A model generated the notes under the pieces. It saw nothing but the letters and a program-made list of their open reading frames with translations, searched no databases and was not told where the DNA came from. This document shows positions 1 to 8,005 of a stretch of DNA of 64,000 bases, piece after piece (within the stretch, counting starts at the first letter, position 1; each line of letters starts with the position of its first letter). A program made the translations under genes and the position numbers. The DNA is from JALORV01 sp963712485 (GTDB lineage: Bacteria; Pseudomonadota; Gammaproteobacteria; Burkholderiales; Burkholderiaceae_F), in assembly GCA_963712485.1 (NCBI GenBank), contig CAVQID010000019.1:372001-436000 (forward strand). The letters are read 5' to 3'.

Positions 1-920
1 GCCTTTAACGGGCTGGCGTCGTCATGGACCACATCGTCGGGGCGAAGCAGCACTTCGACATGGCACCCCTTGCCGCAGGTCGCACAGCCTTGCTGACACG
101 GCAACGGAATCTCGCCCTTGAGCTCACCCAGTTCGATCGCGACATTGCGTGCAGAAAGGACCTCGGCCGGCAGAAAAACGCCTTGGCCGATGAAGTCCGC
201 CACGTAACGAGTCGCCGGGCGGTGGTAAAGCTCGTAGGGCCGGTCCCATTGCTCGAGATTCCCTTCGTGCATGACACCGACGCGATCGGCAATCGCGAAT
301 GCTTCCTGCTGGTCGTGCGTGACCAGGATGCCGGTTGTGCCGCTGGCCTTCAGGATGCGACGAACCTCCTGCCCCAAACGCTGCCGCAATTCCACGTCCA
401 GACTCGAAAACGGTTCGTCCATCAACAGCAATGCCGGCTTGGGCGCGAGCGCGCGTGCCAGTGCGACGCGCTGTTGCTGGCCGCCGGACAGTTCATGGGG
501 GAAGCGGTCCGCTTCGACGCTCAGGCCGACAAGAAGGAGCATTTCGTCGACGCGCTGCTTGCGCGCGCCGGCAGGCAGACCGCGCAGGCCAAAGCCGATG
601 TTGTCTGCAACCTTGAGGTGGGGGAAGAGCGCGTAATCCTGAAACACCAAGCCGACTCCGCGCTTTTCGGGCGGAGCGGTGAAGTGCGGCCCCGAAACGA
701 CGAGGCCATCGATCTCGATCGTGCCTGCAGCGACCGGCAGGAAGCCGGCGATTGCGCGCAGCAGCGTGGTCTTGCCACAGCCTGAACTGCCGACCAGACA
801 GCCAATTTCGCCCTGCTCCAGAGTCAGGGAAAGCCGATCGAGCACGCGGGCCGTGTCACGATAGGCGACGGCCAGGTCGTCGATAACGAGGAGGGCTGGG
901 GGCGGTGGGGCGTGTTCCAT
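1..920 (-). CDS. fbpC: Ferric iron ABC transporter ATP-binding protein (FbpC-like), 3' end beyond window
   Basis: ATPase of a periplasmic-binding-protein-dependent Fe(III) importer. Translating the reverse strand from the ATG at 918-920 gives Walker A GSSGCGKT (residues 44-51), Q-loop in LVFQDYALFPH, signature LSGGQQQRVALARA (from 144), Walker B LLLMDEP (164-170) and the switch His in LVTHD (about 202). The reading frame is still open at base 1 after 306 residues, so the C-terminus is missing. The C-terminal regulatory part carries four closely spaced cysteines (C275, C279, C282, C286) just before LLRPDD. It is divergent from the permease gene and shares a Fur-like operator with it. Assignment to iron rather than another substrate rests on the neighbouring FbpB-type permease and the operator it shares with fbpA. 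Confidence 0.93.
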   Translation of the reverse strand, partial: MEHAPPPPALLVIDDLAVAYRDTARVLDRLSLTLEQGEIGCLVGSSGCGKTTLLRAIAGFLPVAAGTIEIDGLVVSGPHFTAPPEKRGVGLVFQDYALFPHLKVADNIGFGLRGLPAGARKQRVDEMLLLVGLSVEADRFPHELSGGQQQRVALARALAPKPALLLMDEPFSSLDVELRQRLGQEVRRILKASGTTGILVTHDQQEAFAIADRVGVMHEGNLEQWDRPYELYHRPATRYVADFIGQGVFLPAEVLSARNVAIELGELKGEIPLPCQQGCATCGKGCHVEVLLRPDDVVHDDASPLK

Positions 921-937
921 GCCGTTCAGTGTACTTT

Positions 938-964
938 AAATGCGGTTGGTTCTCATTTGCATTT
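938..964. promoter_or_regulatory. Fur-box-like operator between fbpC and fbpB
   Basis: On the reverse strand this stretch reads AAATGCAAATGAGAAC followed by caaccgcattt. The first 16 bases are identical to the core of the operator in front of fbpA at 24961-24976. The second arm is poorer here. The site lies between the two divergent starts and could repress both. Fur as the regulator is inferred from resemblance to AT-rich Fur boxes and from the iron-related genes. Confidence 0.7.
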
Positions 965-989
965 AGACTCCGTGCCCTCAGGAGGGATA

Positions 990-2717
990 TTGGCGCAACG
1001 GCTACAAACGGGAATGCCTGAGCGGCCGGGCGGTTTCTGGCTGTTCTCATCGTCTCAGCGGGACCCGACGTTGCTCCGCGCGGTGGCGCTCTCGATCGCC
1101 TGCACGCTGCTCGTTGGGCTTCCGGTGCTCAGCGTCTTTGCCAGCTTCGCGGAAGCGCCGGTCTCGGCAGACACGCTTGGGCATCTGCTGGCGACGGTGA
1201 TTCCGGCGGCTCTGCTCGAAACGCTGCTGCTCGGCGCCGGCGTGCTCATCGGCGTCGTGATCATTGGCGCGGCGACAGGCTGGCTCGCGGCCTCGTGCGA
1301 GTTCCCCGGCCGCCGCATGCTCGAGTGGGCCTTGCTGCTGCCGCTCGCGATGCCGGCGTATATCGTCGCCTACGCATACACCGACGCACTGCAGTTTTCA
1401 GGACCGGTGCAGGCCGCGCTGCGCGAGTCGTTCGACTGGCGCCGAGGTGACTACTGGTTTCCTGAGATCCGCTCGATCCCCGGCGGGATCTTCGTGTTTT
1501 CGGTCGTGCTCTATCCCTACGTCTACCTGCTGGCACGCACCGCATTCCTGTCTCGCACCGCGTCGATGATCGACGCTGCGCGCAGTCTGGGTCTGACGCC
1601 GTGGCAGACCTGGTGGCAGGTGAATGTCCCGCTGGCGCGGCCAGCGATCGCTGCCGGTGCGCTGCTCGCATTGATGGAAACGCTGGCCGACTATGGCGCA
1701 TCGGCCTACTTCGGCCTGCAGACGTTCACCGTTTCGATCTACCGTGCGTGGTTTTCGCTGGGCGATCGTGTGGCGGCAAGCCAGCTGGCCGCGGTGCTGA
1801 TGATCCTCGTCCTCGGCATTTTCGCGATCGAACGCCGCGCGCGCGGCCGCGCGCGCTTCTTCACGCCGACGGCAAGCCAGCGTCCGGCCGCTCGCGCGCA
1901 CCTGCACGGCTGGCGCGCGTTCGCGGCGTCCGCCGCCTGCCTGGCGCCGATCGTGCTGGGCTTCATCCTGCCGGTGCTGCTGCTGCTCAGACTGCTGGGG
2001 CCCGCATGGCAAAGTCTCGAGTGGTCGCGTTATTTGGGCTGGCTCATCAATACTGTCGGCATCGCAATTGGCGGCGCGGCACTGGTCCTCATCATCGTTC
2101 TCGGACTTGCGTACGCCGCACGTGCCGCCGAGCGCGGCCTACCCAGTGCGCTGATTCGCGTCTCGGTGCGCATCATGAGTCTCGGATATGCGTTGCCCGG
2201 TGCGGTGGTTGCCGTCGGCATCCTGGTGCCGCTCGCGCGCTTCGACAATGGCCTCGACGCCATCGTGAGGGCGGCGCTCGGCTTCGGCACCGGACTGCTG
2301 CTGACCGGCAGCGTCTTTGCTCTGCTCTATGGCTACCTCGTGCGCTACTTCGCAGTGGCCTACCAGTCCGTCGAAGCCGGCCTGGCACGGATCACTCCTG
2401 CGATGGACGCGAGCGCCCGCAGCCTCGGCAGTTCGACCATCGATACCTTCGTGCGCGTGCACCTGCCGATCCTCGCACCGTCGGTGCTCGCGGCGGTCCT
2501 GCTGGTGCTCGTCGATGTCATGAAGGAGCTGCCTGCGACGCTGGTGCTGCGGCCGTTTAACTTCGATACGCTCGCGGTCGTCGCGTACCAGATGGCGAGT
2601 GACGAGCGCCTCGCCGAGGCCGCGCTGCCGTCGCTGACCATCGTGCTTGCGGGCGTACTGCCCGTGGTGCTGCTTTCGCGGGCAATCGCGCGCGCGGCGG
2701 GGCCGGGACACGCGTAG
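990..2717 (+). CDS. fbpB: Ferric iron ABC transporter permease (FbpB-like)
   Basis: Inner-membrane permease of the Fe(III) importer, about 575 residues with many hydrophobic segments. It has the duplicated two-half layout typical of FbpB/SfuB. Two binding-protein-dependent transport (EAA) loops are visible: one around DAARSLGLTPWQTWWQVNVP in the first half and one around DASARSLGSSTIDTFVRVHL in the second. I place the start at TTG 990 because a perfect AGGAGG lies at 980-985, four bases upstream. An in-frame ATG at 1014 has no comparable ribosome binding site. It is divergent from fbpC. The periplasmic binding protein is not adjacent; a candidate fbpA lies at 25062. Confidence 0.92.
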   Translation: MAQRLQTGMPERPGGFWLFSSSQRDPTLLRAVALSIACTLLVGLPVLSVFASFAEAPVSADTLGHLLATVIPAALLETLLLGAGVLIGVVIIGAATGWLAASCEFPGRRMLEWALLLPLAMPAYIVAYAYTDALQFSGPVQAALRESFDWRRGDYWFPEIRSIPGGIFVFSVVLYPYVYLLARTAFLSRTASMIDAARSLGLTPWQTWWQVNVPLARPAIAAGALLALMETLADYGASAYFGLQTFTVSIYRAWFSLGDRVAASQLAAVLMILVLGIFAIERRARGRARFFTPTASQRPAARAHLHGWRAFAASAACLAPIVLGFILPVLLLLRLLGPAWQSLEWSRYLGWLINTVGIAIGGAALVLIIVLGLAYAARAAERGLPSALIRVSVRIMSLGYALPGAVVAVGILVPLARFDNGLDAIVRAALGFGTGLLLTGSVFALLYGYLVRYFAVAYQSVEAGLARITPAMDASARSLGSSTIDTFVRVHLPILAPSVLAAVLLVLVDVMKELPATLVLRPFNFDTLAVVAYQMASDERLAEAALPSLTIVLAGVLPVVLLSRAIARAAGPGHA

Positions 2718-2752
2718 TACGCTTGCCGCCTTTGTCGCGGAGACTCCGCCCA

Positions 2753-3448
2753 ATGGGCTACGCCATCGCCGCTCCGGCACAAGCCGTCGTGCCGATTGAC
2801 GGTACGACCGATCTGTTTCCGGTTCATCGGATCTACTGCGTCGGTCGCAACTATGCCGACCACGCAAAGGAAATGGGGTTCTCCGAGCGAGAGGCACCGT
2901 TTTTCTTCATGAAGCCTGCGGACGCGGTGTTGCCCGTCGCGTTCGGGGCCGCTGGCGAGTTGCCCTATCCCGGCGAGACGGCCAATTTGCACCATGAGAT
3001 CGAACTGGTGGTTGCAATCGGTCGCGGCGGTCGCCGCATCACCCAGGACGATGCAGCCAGGCACATCTGGGGCTACGCGGTAGGACTCGACATGACCCGG
3101 CGCGATCTGCAATTCGCCTTGCGCGACAAGGGGCGGCCGTGGGATGTGGCGAAGGGCTTCGATCATTCGGCGCCGATTGCACCACTCAAGCCGATCGCGT
3201 CGACCGGAGAAGTGACCGCGGCCGGCATCTGGCTTGAAGTCAACGGCCAGAAGCGCCAATCGAGCGATGTGGCGAAGCTCATCTGGAACGTCAACGAGAC
3301 GATCGAGCACCTGTCCCGGTACTACGCGCTCGCACCCGGCGACCTCATCTTCACCGGTACGCCGGAGGGTGTCGGCGCCGTCAAGCCAGGCGACGTGATG
3401 GTCGGCGGTATTGCGGGTCTCGGCACGTTGCAAGTGCGCGTCGTCTGA
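2753..3448 (+). CDS. nagK: Fumarylacetoacetate hydrolase family protein, probably fumarylpyruvate hydrolase
   Basis: FAH-family hydrolase of 231 residues, the compact single-domain size. Family hallmarks are IYCVGRNYADHAKEMG near the N-terminus, the metal-binding HHEIELVV segment, GYAVGLDMTRRDLQ, and the C-terminal LAPGDLIFTGTPEGVGAVKPGD. The fumarylpyruvate hydrolase assignment (last step of the gentisate pathway, giving fumarate and pyruvate) rests on overall resemblance to NagK-type proteins and on the maleylpyruvate/maleylacetoacetate isomerase gene at the end of the same operon. A 2-hydroxyhepta-2,4-diene-1,7-dioate isomerase-type role cannot be excluded. The ATG at 2753 follows a GGAG at 2740. 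The upstream fbpB ends 35 bases earlier. Confidence 0.85.
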   Translation: MGYAIAAPAQAVVPIDGTTDLFPVHRIYCVGRNYADHAKEMGFSEREAPFFFMKPADAVLPVAFGAAGELPYPGETANLHHEIELVVAIGRGGRRITQDDAARHIWGYAVGLDMTRRDLQFALRDKGRPWDVAKGFDHSAPIAPLKPIASTGEVTAAGIWLEVNGQKRQSSDVAKLIWNVNETIEHLSRYYALAPGDLIFTGTPEGVGAVKPGDVMVGGIAGLGTLQVRVV

Positions 3449-3455
3449 CGACGTG

Positions 3456-4532
3456 ATGACGGCGATGTCGTTGCGGCAGGTTCTTCTGGCCTTCGGTGTC
3501 TGGCTCGGTGCTGCGGCATCGTGCGCATTCGCGCAGACGCCGGTCACGCTGAAGGTGCATCACTTCCTGCCGCCGGGGTCAACGACGCACGCGAAGCTGA
3601 TCGTGCCCTGGTGCGCCAGGATCGAGGCGGAGTCGAGTGGCCGGCTCAAGTGCCAGATCTTTCCGTCGATGCAGCTGGGGGGAACGGCACCGCAGCTGTA
3701 CGACCAGGTTCGTGATGGCGTCGCCGACATCGTCTGGACGCTGCCGGGATACAACGCCGGACGTTTCCCGATGATGGAAGTGTTCGAACTTCCGTTCATG
3801 ATCACTGACGCGCAGTCGGCTTCGCGCGCTGCATGGGACTTCTATGAAAAGCACGGCCGCAGCGAATTCCGCGATGTCCGGCCGCTCGCCGTGCATGTGC
3901 ACGAGGCCGGTTATCTGCACACGCGCGATCGCGCGGTGCGCACGCTGGATGACTTCCGCGGCATGAAGTTGCGTGCACCGACGCGGCAAACCAACAAATT
4001 GCTCGCCGCGCTGGGCGCGTCGCCGGTTTCGATGCCGGTCACCGGCCTGGCTGACGCGATGAGCAAAGGCGTGCTCGATGGCGCGGTGATTCCCTGGGAG
4101 GTGGTGCCGGCGGTCAAGGTGCATGAGGTGGCGCGTTTCCACACCGAGACCGATCCCGACTCACCGGCGTTGTACACGGCCGTATTTCTGCTCGCGATGA
4201 ACCCCAGGACCTATGCCAACCTGCCGCCGGATCTTCAGACGGTGATCGATCGGAATTCCGGCGCGGAGATATCAGCGCAAGCCGGGCGGCTGTGGGAGGA
4301 ACAGAAGGCGCCGGCTCGCAAGCTGGCCGTCGATCGTGGCAACACCATCATCGTCGTGCCGGCCTCCGAAATGGCGGCGTGGCAGCGTGCCGCGCGGCCG
4401 GTGCTGGTCGAATGGGTCGCCGACATGAAGCGCCGCGGCATCGACGGCGATGCGCTGCTCGCTGACGCTCGTGCGTTGCTCGCGCGCGGTGCTGCCCCCG
4501 GTTCAGAAGCGCGTACTCGGGCGGCGAAGTAG
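3456..4532 (+). CDS. dctP: TRAP transporter substrate-binding protein DctP
   Basis: Periplasmic solute receptor of a tripartite ATP-independent transporter, 358 residues. An N-terminal signal peptide is visible (hydrophobic LLAFGVWLGAAASCAFA, likely cut before QTPVTL). The mature part shows the DctP pattern: LKVHHFLPPGS, then FPSMQLGG, DGVADIVW, FELPFM, and the ligand-contacting region GMKLRAPT followed by MPVTGLADAMSKGVLDG. The start is the ATG at 3456, eight bases after the hydrolase stop; a second ATG at 3465 is also possible. It is followed within 2 bases by dctQ. The substrate is unknown; an aromatic acid or dicarboxylate is an inference from the flanking catabolic genes. Confidence 0.93.
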   Translation: MTAMSLRQVLLAFGVWLGAAASCAFAQTPVTLKVHHFLPPGSTTHAKLIVPWCARIEAESSGRLKCQIFPSMQLGGTAPQLYDQVRDGVADIVWTLPGYNAGRFPMMEVFELPFMITDAQSASRAAWDFYEKHGRSEFRDVRPLAVHVHEAGYLHTRDRAVRTLDDFRGMKLRAPTRQTNKLLAALGASPVSMPVTGLADAMSKGVLDGAVIPWEVVPAVKVHEVARFHTETDPDSPALYTAVFLLAMNPRTYANLPPDLQTVIDRNSGAEISAQAGRLWEEQKAPARKLAVDRGNTIIVVPASEMAAWQRAARPVLVEWVADMKRRGIDGDALLADARALLARGAAPGSEARTRAAK

Positions 4533-4534
4533 CG

Positions 4535-5008
4535 ATGCGGCGGTCGATCCGCGGCGCCGCCGCGGCATTCGCATTGACGGGCGGCGCGGTGCTGCTGCTG
4601 GTGGCCGGCCTGACTGTCGCCTCGGTGCTCGGCCGGTGGCTGCACTCGAGCCCGGTGCCCGGTGACGTCGAACTCGTGCAACTCGGCACCGCGGTGGCCC
4701 TGGCGCTGTTCCTGCCGTATTGCCAGCTACACGGCAGCCATCTGATCGTCGACGTCTTCACGGCGCGTGCGGGGTCATCGGTGCACCGCCGCCTCGATGC
4801 GCTGGCGCAGTTACTGGCTGCCGTCGTGCTGGGCCTGCTTGCATGGCGGGCCGGTGCCGGGGTTGCTGATCTCCGCCGGGTCGGCGAAACCTCGATGGTG
4901 CTTGGCGTGCCGCTCTGGCTCGCCTACGCACCGATGGTGCCCGCGCTGATCCTGGCGGCGCTGATTGCGGCGCTCGATTTGATTCGGCCGGGCGCCGACA
5001 ACGGCTGA
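4535..5008 (+). CDS. dctQ: TRAP transporter small permease DctQ
   Basis: Small membrane subunit of the TRAP transporter, 157 residues with four hydrophobic segments (about residues 13-33, 49-65, 88-105 and 127-147), as expected for DctQ. It contains the usual charged patch after the first helix (GRWLHSSPVPGDVELVQL). It starts 2 bases after dctP, and its TGA overlaps the ATG of dctM (TGATG at 5006-5010), which indicates translational coupling. Confidence 0.92.
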   Translation: MRRSIRGAAAAFALTGGAVLLLVAGLTVASVLGRWLHSSPVPGDVELVQLGTAVALALFLPYCQLHGSHLIVDVFTARAGSSVHRRLDALAQLLAAVVLGLLAWRAGAGVADLRRVGETSMVLGVPLWLAYAPMVPALILAALIAALDLIRPGADNG

Positions 5009-6327
5009 TGGCTTCGCTCACCGCGTTGCTGCTCTTCGCCGCGATGCTGGCGTTGATGGCAGTGCGCGTGCCGGTGTGGGTGGCGATGTTCATTCCGGGC
5101 GCCGTCGGCTACGTCGTGCTGTCCGGTGCCGGCGCGTGGCTCGCGTATGTCAAGGGCATGGCGTTCGCGCGATTTTCCCTGTACGACCTCTCGGTCATCC
5201 CACTCTTTCTGCTGATGGGTCAGCTGGCCACACACGGAGGGCTGTCGAGCGCGTTGTTTCGCGCCGCGACAAGCTTTGTCGGACACTGGCGCGGAGGCTT
5301 GGCACAGGCCGCGATCCTTGCGAGCGCCGCATTCGGGTCCGTCTGCGGTTCATCGGTCGCCACCGCGGCGACCATCGCCCAGGCGGCGCTGCCGGAGATG
5401 CGACGCTATCGGTACAACGAGGGTTTCGCGGTCGCCACACTGGCGGCCGGCGGAACGCTCGGCATTCTGATCCCGCCCTCGGTCGTGCTGGTGCTGTACG
5501 CCATCATCGCCGAGCAGAGCATCGCGCGCCTGTTTGCTGCCGCGCTGCTGCCCGGCGTGCTCGCCGCGGTGCTCTACTGCGTGGCGATCGTGCTGCTGAT
5601 GCGCTGGCGGCCCGAACTGGGGCCGGCCGAACCCCGTGTACCGTTGCGCGCGGCGTTGGCCACCTTGGCCGCGGTGTTCCCGGTCATCGCCATCTTTTTT
5701 GTCGTGCTGGGCGGGATCTATGGCGGCGTGTTCACTGCGACCGAGGGCGCAGCAATCGGCGTCGCGCTCACCGGCATTGTGGGTGTCCTGCGCGGCGAAT
5801 TGTCGGCTGCGCGGCTGCGCGTCGCCCTGCTTGCCACCGCCGAAACGTCGGGCATCATTTTCATGATCTTCCTCGGGGCCGACATGCTGAACGGCGCGTT
5901 GGCGCTGACGCAGATGCCGGCCCGGGCGGCAGAACTTATCGGCGCGCTGCCGTGGCCGCCGCTGGCCATCCTCGCGATGGTGCTGCTGTTCTACGTCGTC
6001 CTGGGTGGAGTGATGGACGAACTGTCGATGCTGCTGCTGACCTTGCCAGTCGTGTTTCCGGCCGTGATGCAGCTTGACCTGCTCGGGCTGTCACTCGAAG
6101 CAAAGGGCATATGGTTCGGCATCCTGCTGCTGACGGTCGTCAACATCGGCCTGATTGCGCCCCCGGTCGGACTCAACGTCTATGTGGTCGCCGCCTTGGC
6201 GCGCGACCTACCGGTCGCCCAGGCGTACCGTCATGTTGGCGTGTTCCTTATGGCCGATGCGCTGCGTCTCGGTGTGCTGCTGCTGGTGCCGGGACTTTCG
6301 CTCTGGCTGGTGCAGTTCGTTCGATAG
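5008..6327 (+). CDS. dctM: TRAP transporter large permease DctM
   Basis: Large membrane subunit that carries the substrate with Na+ or H+, 439 residues with about a dozen hydrophobic stretches. Family landmarks are SVIPLFLLMGQLA, AAFGSVCGSSVATAATIAQ, the GGTLGILIPPSVVLVLYA motif, GAIYGG-like GGIYGGVFTATEGAAIG, and the C-terminal IGLIAPPVGLNVYVV. Start and stop codons overlap with dctQ. It is the third gene of a complete dctPQM set enclosed by two ring-cleavage-product enzymes, so import and degradation of the same compound are probably linked. Confidence 0.95.
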   Translation: MASLTALLLFAAMLALMAVRVPVWVAMFIPGAVGYVVLSGAGAWLAYVKGMAFARFSLYDLSVIPLFLLMGQLATHGGLSSALFRAATSFVGHWRGGLAQAAILASAAFGSVCGSSVATAATIAQAALPEMRRYRYNEGFAVATLAAGGTLGILIPPSVVLVLYAIIAEQSIARLFAAALLPGVLAAVLYCVAIVLLMRWRPELGPAEPRVPLRAALATLAAVFPVIAIFFVVLGGIYGGVFTATEGAAIGVALTGIVGVLRGELSAARLRVALLATAETSGIIFMIFLGADMLNGALALTQMPARAAELIGALPWPPLAILAMVLLFYVVLGGVMDELSMLLLTLPVVFPAVMQLDLLGLSLEAKGIWFGILLLTVVNIGLIAPPVGLNVYVVAALARDLPVAQAYRHVGVFLMADALRLGVLLLVPGLSLWLVQFVR

Positions 6328-6336
6328 GATGGACGC

Positions 6337-6984
6337 ATGTTGAAGCTTTACAACTACTTCCGCAGTTCGGCTTCATTCCGCGTTCGTATCGCGCTCAATC
6401 TGAAGGGGCTGAGCTACGACTATGCCGTGGTTCACCTGACCAAGGGCGGCGGACAGCAGTTCGCACCGGCGTTTCGCATGCTCAATGCCGACGCGTTGAT
6501 ACCGGTGCTGGACGACGACGGCCATGTGCTGACTCAGTCATTGGCGATCATCGAGTACCTCGATGAGGTCCATCCCGAGCCGCCGTTGCTGCCACAGCAG
6601 CCGCTGGACCGCGCCTATGTGCGCGCCTTCGCATTGACGATCGCCTGCGAAATTCATCCGCTCAACAACCTGCGTGTGCTGCGCTATCTGGTGCAACAGC
6701 TCGGCGTGGACGAGGACGCGAAGAACGCGTGGTACCGGCATTGGGTCGAGCAGGGCCTCGGCGCCCTTGAGGCGCGTCTGCTGGCCGAAGGGCGTAGCGG
6801 CAGGCATGTCTTCGCCGACCGTGTCAGCCTCGCCGATGTCGTGCTGGTGCCGCAGATTTTCAATGCGCGTCGCTTCGATTGCCGTCTCGACCATGTGCCG
6901 ACACTGATGCAGATCTTCGACCGCTGCATGGAGCTTGGGGCATTCGCTGACGCCCAGCCGTCACGCCAGCCGGACGCCGAATAG
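6337..6984 (+). CDS. maiA: Maleylacetoacetate/maleylpyruvate isomerase (zeta-class GST)
   Basis: Glutathione-dependent cis-trans isomerase of 215 residues. The zeta-class active-site motif is SSASFRVRIALNLKG at residues 10-24. It is followed by the thioredoxin-like GSH site with LIPVLDDDGHVLTQSLAII and the helical C-domain with CEIHPLNNLRVLRYL. It lies 9 bases after dctM. With a fumarylpyruvate hydrolase-like gene at the front of the operon, a maleylpyruvate isomerase (NagL) role in gentisate breakdown is as likely as maleylacetoacetate isomerase. No gentisate or homogentisate dioxygenase is present in the window. Confidence 0.93.
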   Translation: MLKLYNYFRSSASFRVRIALNLKGLSYDYAVVHLTKGGGQQFAPAFRMLNADALIPVLDDDGHVLTQSLAIIEYLDEVHPEPPLLPQQPLDRAYVRAFALTIACEIHPLNNLRVLRYLVQQLGVDEDAKNAWYRHWVEQGLGALEARLLAEGRSGRHVFADRVSLADVVLVPQIFNARRFDCRLDHVPTLMQIFDRCMELGAFADAQPSRQPDAE

Positions 6985-6995
6985 CGGCACGGCGC

Positions 6996-8003
6996 TCAGA
7001 GGCGCTTCGGCATGCGTTCGCGCAGCGCGGCCGCCAATTCGGCCACCGCGCTGGCGTAGAAGTAGCTGCGGTTGTAATGCAGGATGGCGCTGAAGTTGGC
7101 CGTGCCAATGCGGAACTCGCGCCCTAACTGCGCATCGTCGTTTATGACCGGAAGGTCGATGAGCAGCACCGGCGTATCCAGCGACAGCGGCAGATCGCCG
7201 ATGACCCCTCCCGCGAGCGCCGCCGACCACGACGTTCGGGCTTCGATGCCGCGGCCGAGCGCATCGACGATGGCTTCGTCGGCCTGCACTTCGAACACGA
7301 TCGGCTGGTCACGCTGCCACCCGTGGCCGACCAGAAAGCTTGCGACCGAGCCGATCGCATCGGCCGGGCTGGCCAGCAGATCGATGCGTCCATCGCCGTC
7401 GAAGTCGATGGCCCAGCGACGAATCGATCCCGGCATGAACTGCGGCAGGCCGATGGCGCCGGCAAAAGATCCCCGGTACGTTAACGGGTCGCGCTGCTGC
7501 TCGCGCGCCAGCAACAGGAACTCGATGAACTCCGAGCGATAGAAGTCTGCGCGCCGGAGGTAATCGAAAGACAGCGTGGTGAAGACATCGATCGTGCGGA
7601 AGTTTCCGGTGATGCGACCGAAATACGTTTCGACGCCGATGATCGCGACAACGATCTCGGCCGGAACGCCGAACCGCGCTTCTGCTCGAGCCAGGGTGGC
7701 GGCGTGCGTCTGCCAGAACGCGGCGCCGGCGGCCACCCGGGCCGCCTCCACGTATCGGTCGCGGTATTCGTACCAGTTGCGCTGTGCGAACGGGATCGCC
7801 GGTTGCATCAGGCGCTCGACGCTGGCCGAGTAGCGCGCATCACCGAGCCAGCGTTCGACCCGACGGCGTTCGAAGCCGTGCGCACTGACCAGCTCGTCGA
7901 TGAACTGACGAACGTCATCTCGAGCCGGGTAGGACGCACGCGCGCGCGCGCAAAGCGGGATCGCGCACGCCAGCAGTGCAAAAAGGGCGGTTCTTCGACG
8001 CAT
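6996..8003 (-). CDS. mltB: Lytic murein transglycosylase B
   Basis: Peptidoglycan-cleaving enzyme of the Slt35/MltB family, about 335 residues from the ATG at 8003. It has an N-terminal signal peptide (ALFALLACAIPLCARARA). The catalytic Glu sits in IIGVETYFGRITG (Glu about 125). Other family blocks are GAIGLPQFMPGSIRRWAIDF and an EF-hand-like DFDGDGRID, as in the calcium site of Slt35. There is no lipobox cysteine at the end of the signal peptide, so it may be soluble in the periplasm. An in-frame TTG at 8009 overlaps the tgpA stop. The ATG lies 2 bases past that stop, so the gene is the last of the moxR-DUF58-tgpA-mltB operon. Confidence 0.93.
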   Translation of the reverse strand: MRRRTALFALLACAIPLCARARASYPARDDVRQFIDELVSAHGFERRRVERWLGDARYSASVERLMQPAIPFAQRNWYEYRDRYVEAARVAAGAAFWQTHAATLARAEARFGVPAEIVVAIIGVETYFGRITGNFRTIDVFTTLSFDYLRRADFYRSEFIEFLLLAREQQRDPLTYRGSFAGAIGLPQFMPGSIRRWAIDFDGDGRIDLLASPADAIGSVASFLVGHGWQRDQPIVFEVQADEAIVDALGRGIEARTSWSAALAGGVIGDLPLSLDTPVLLIDLPVINDDAQLGREFRIGTANFSAILHYNRSYFYASAVAELAAALRERMPKRL

Positions 8004-8005
8004 CG

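Noticed and set aside
24..785. Plus-strand open frame of 253 codons at the window start
   Set aside because: It lies opposite fbpC, whose Walker and signature motifs are complete on the minus strand.
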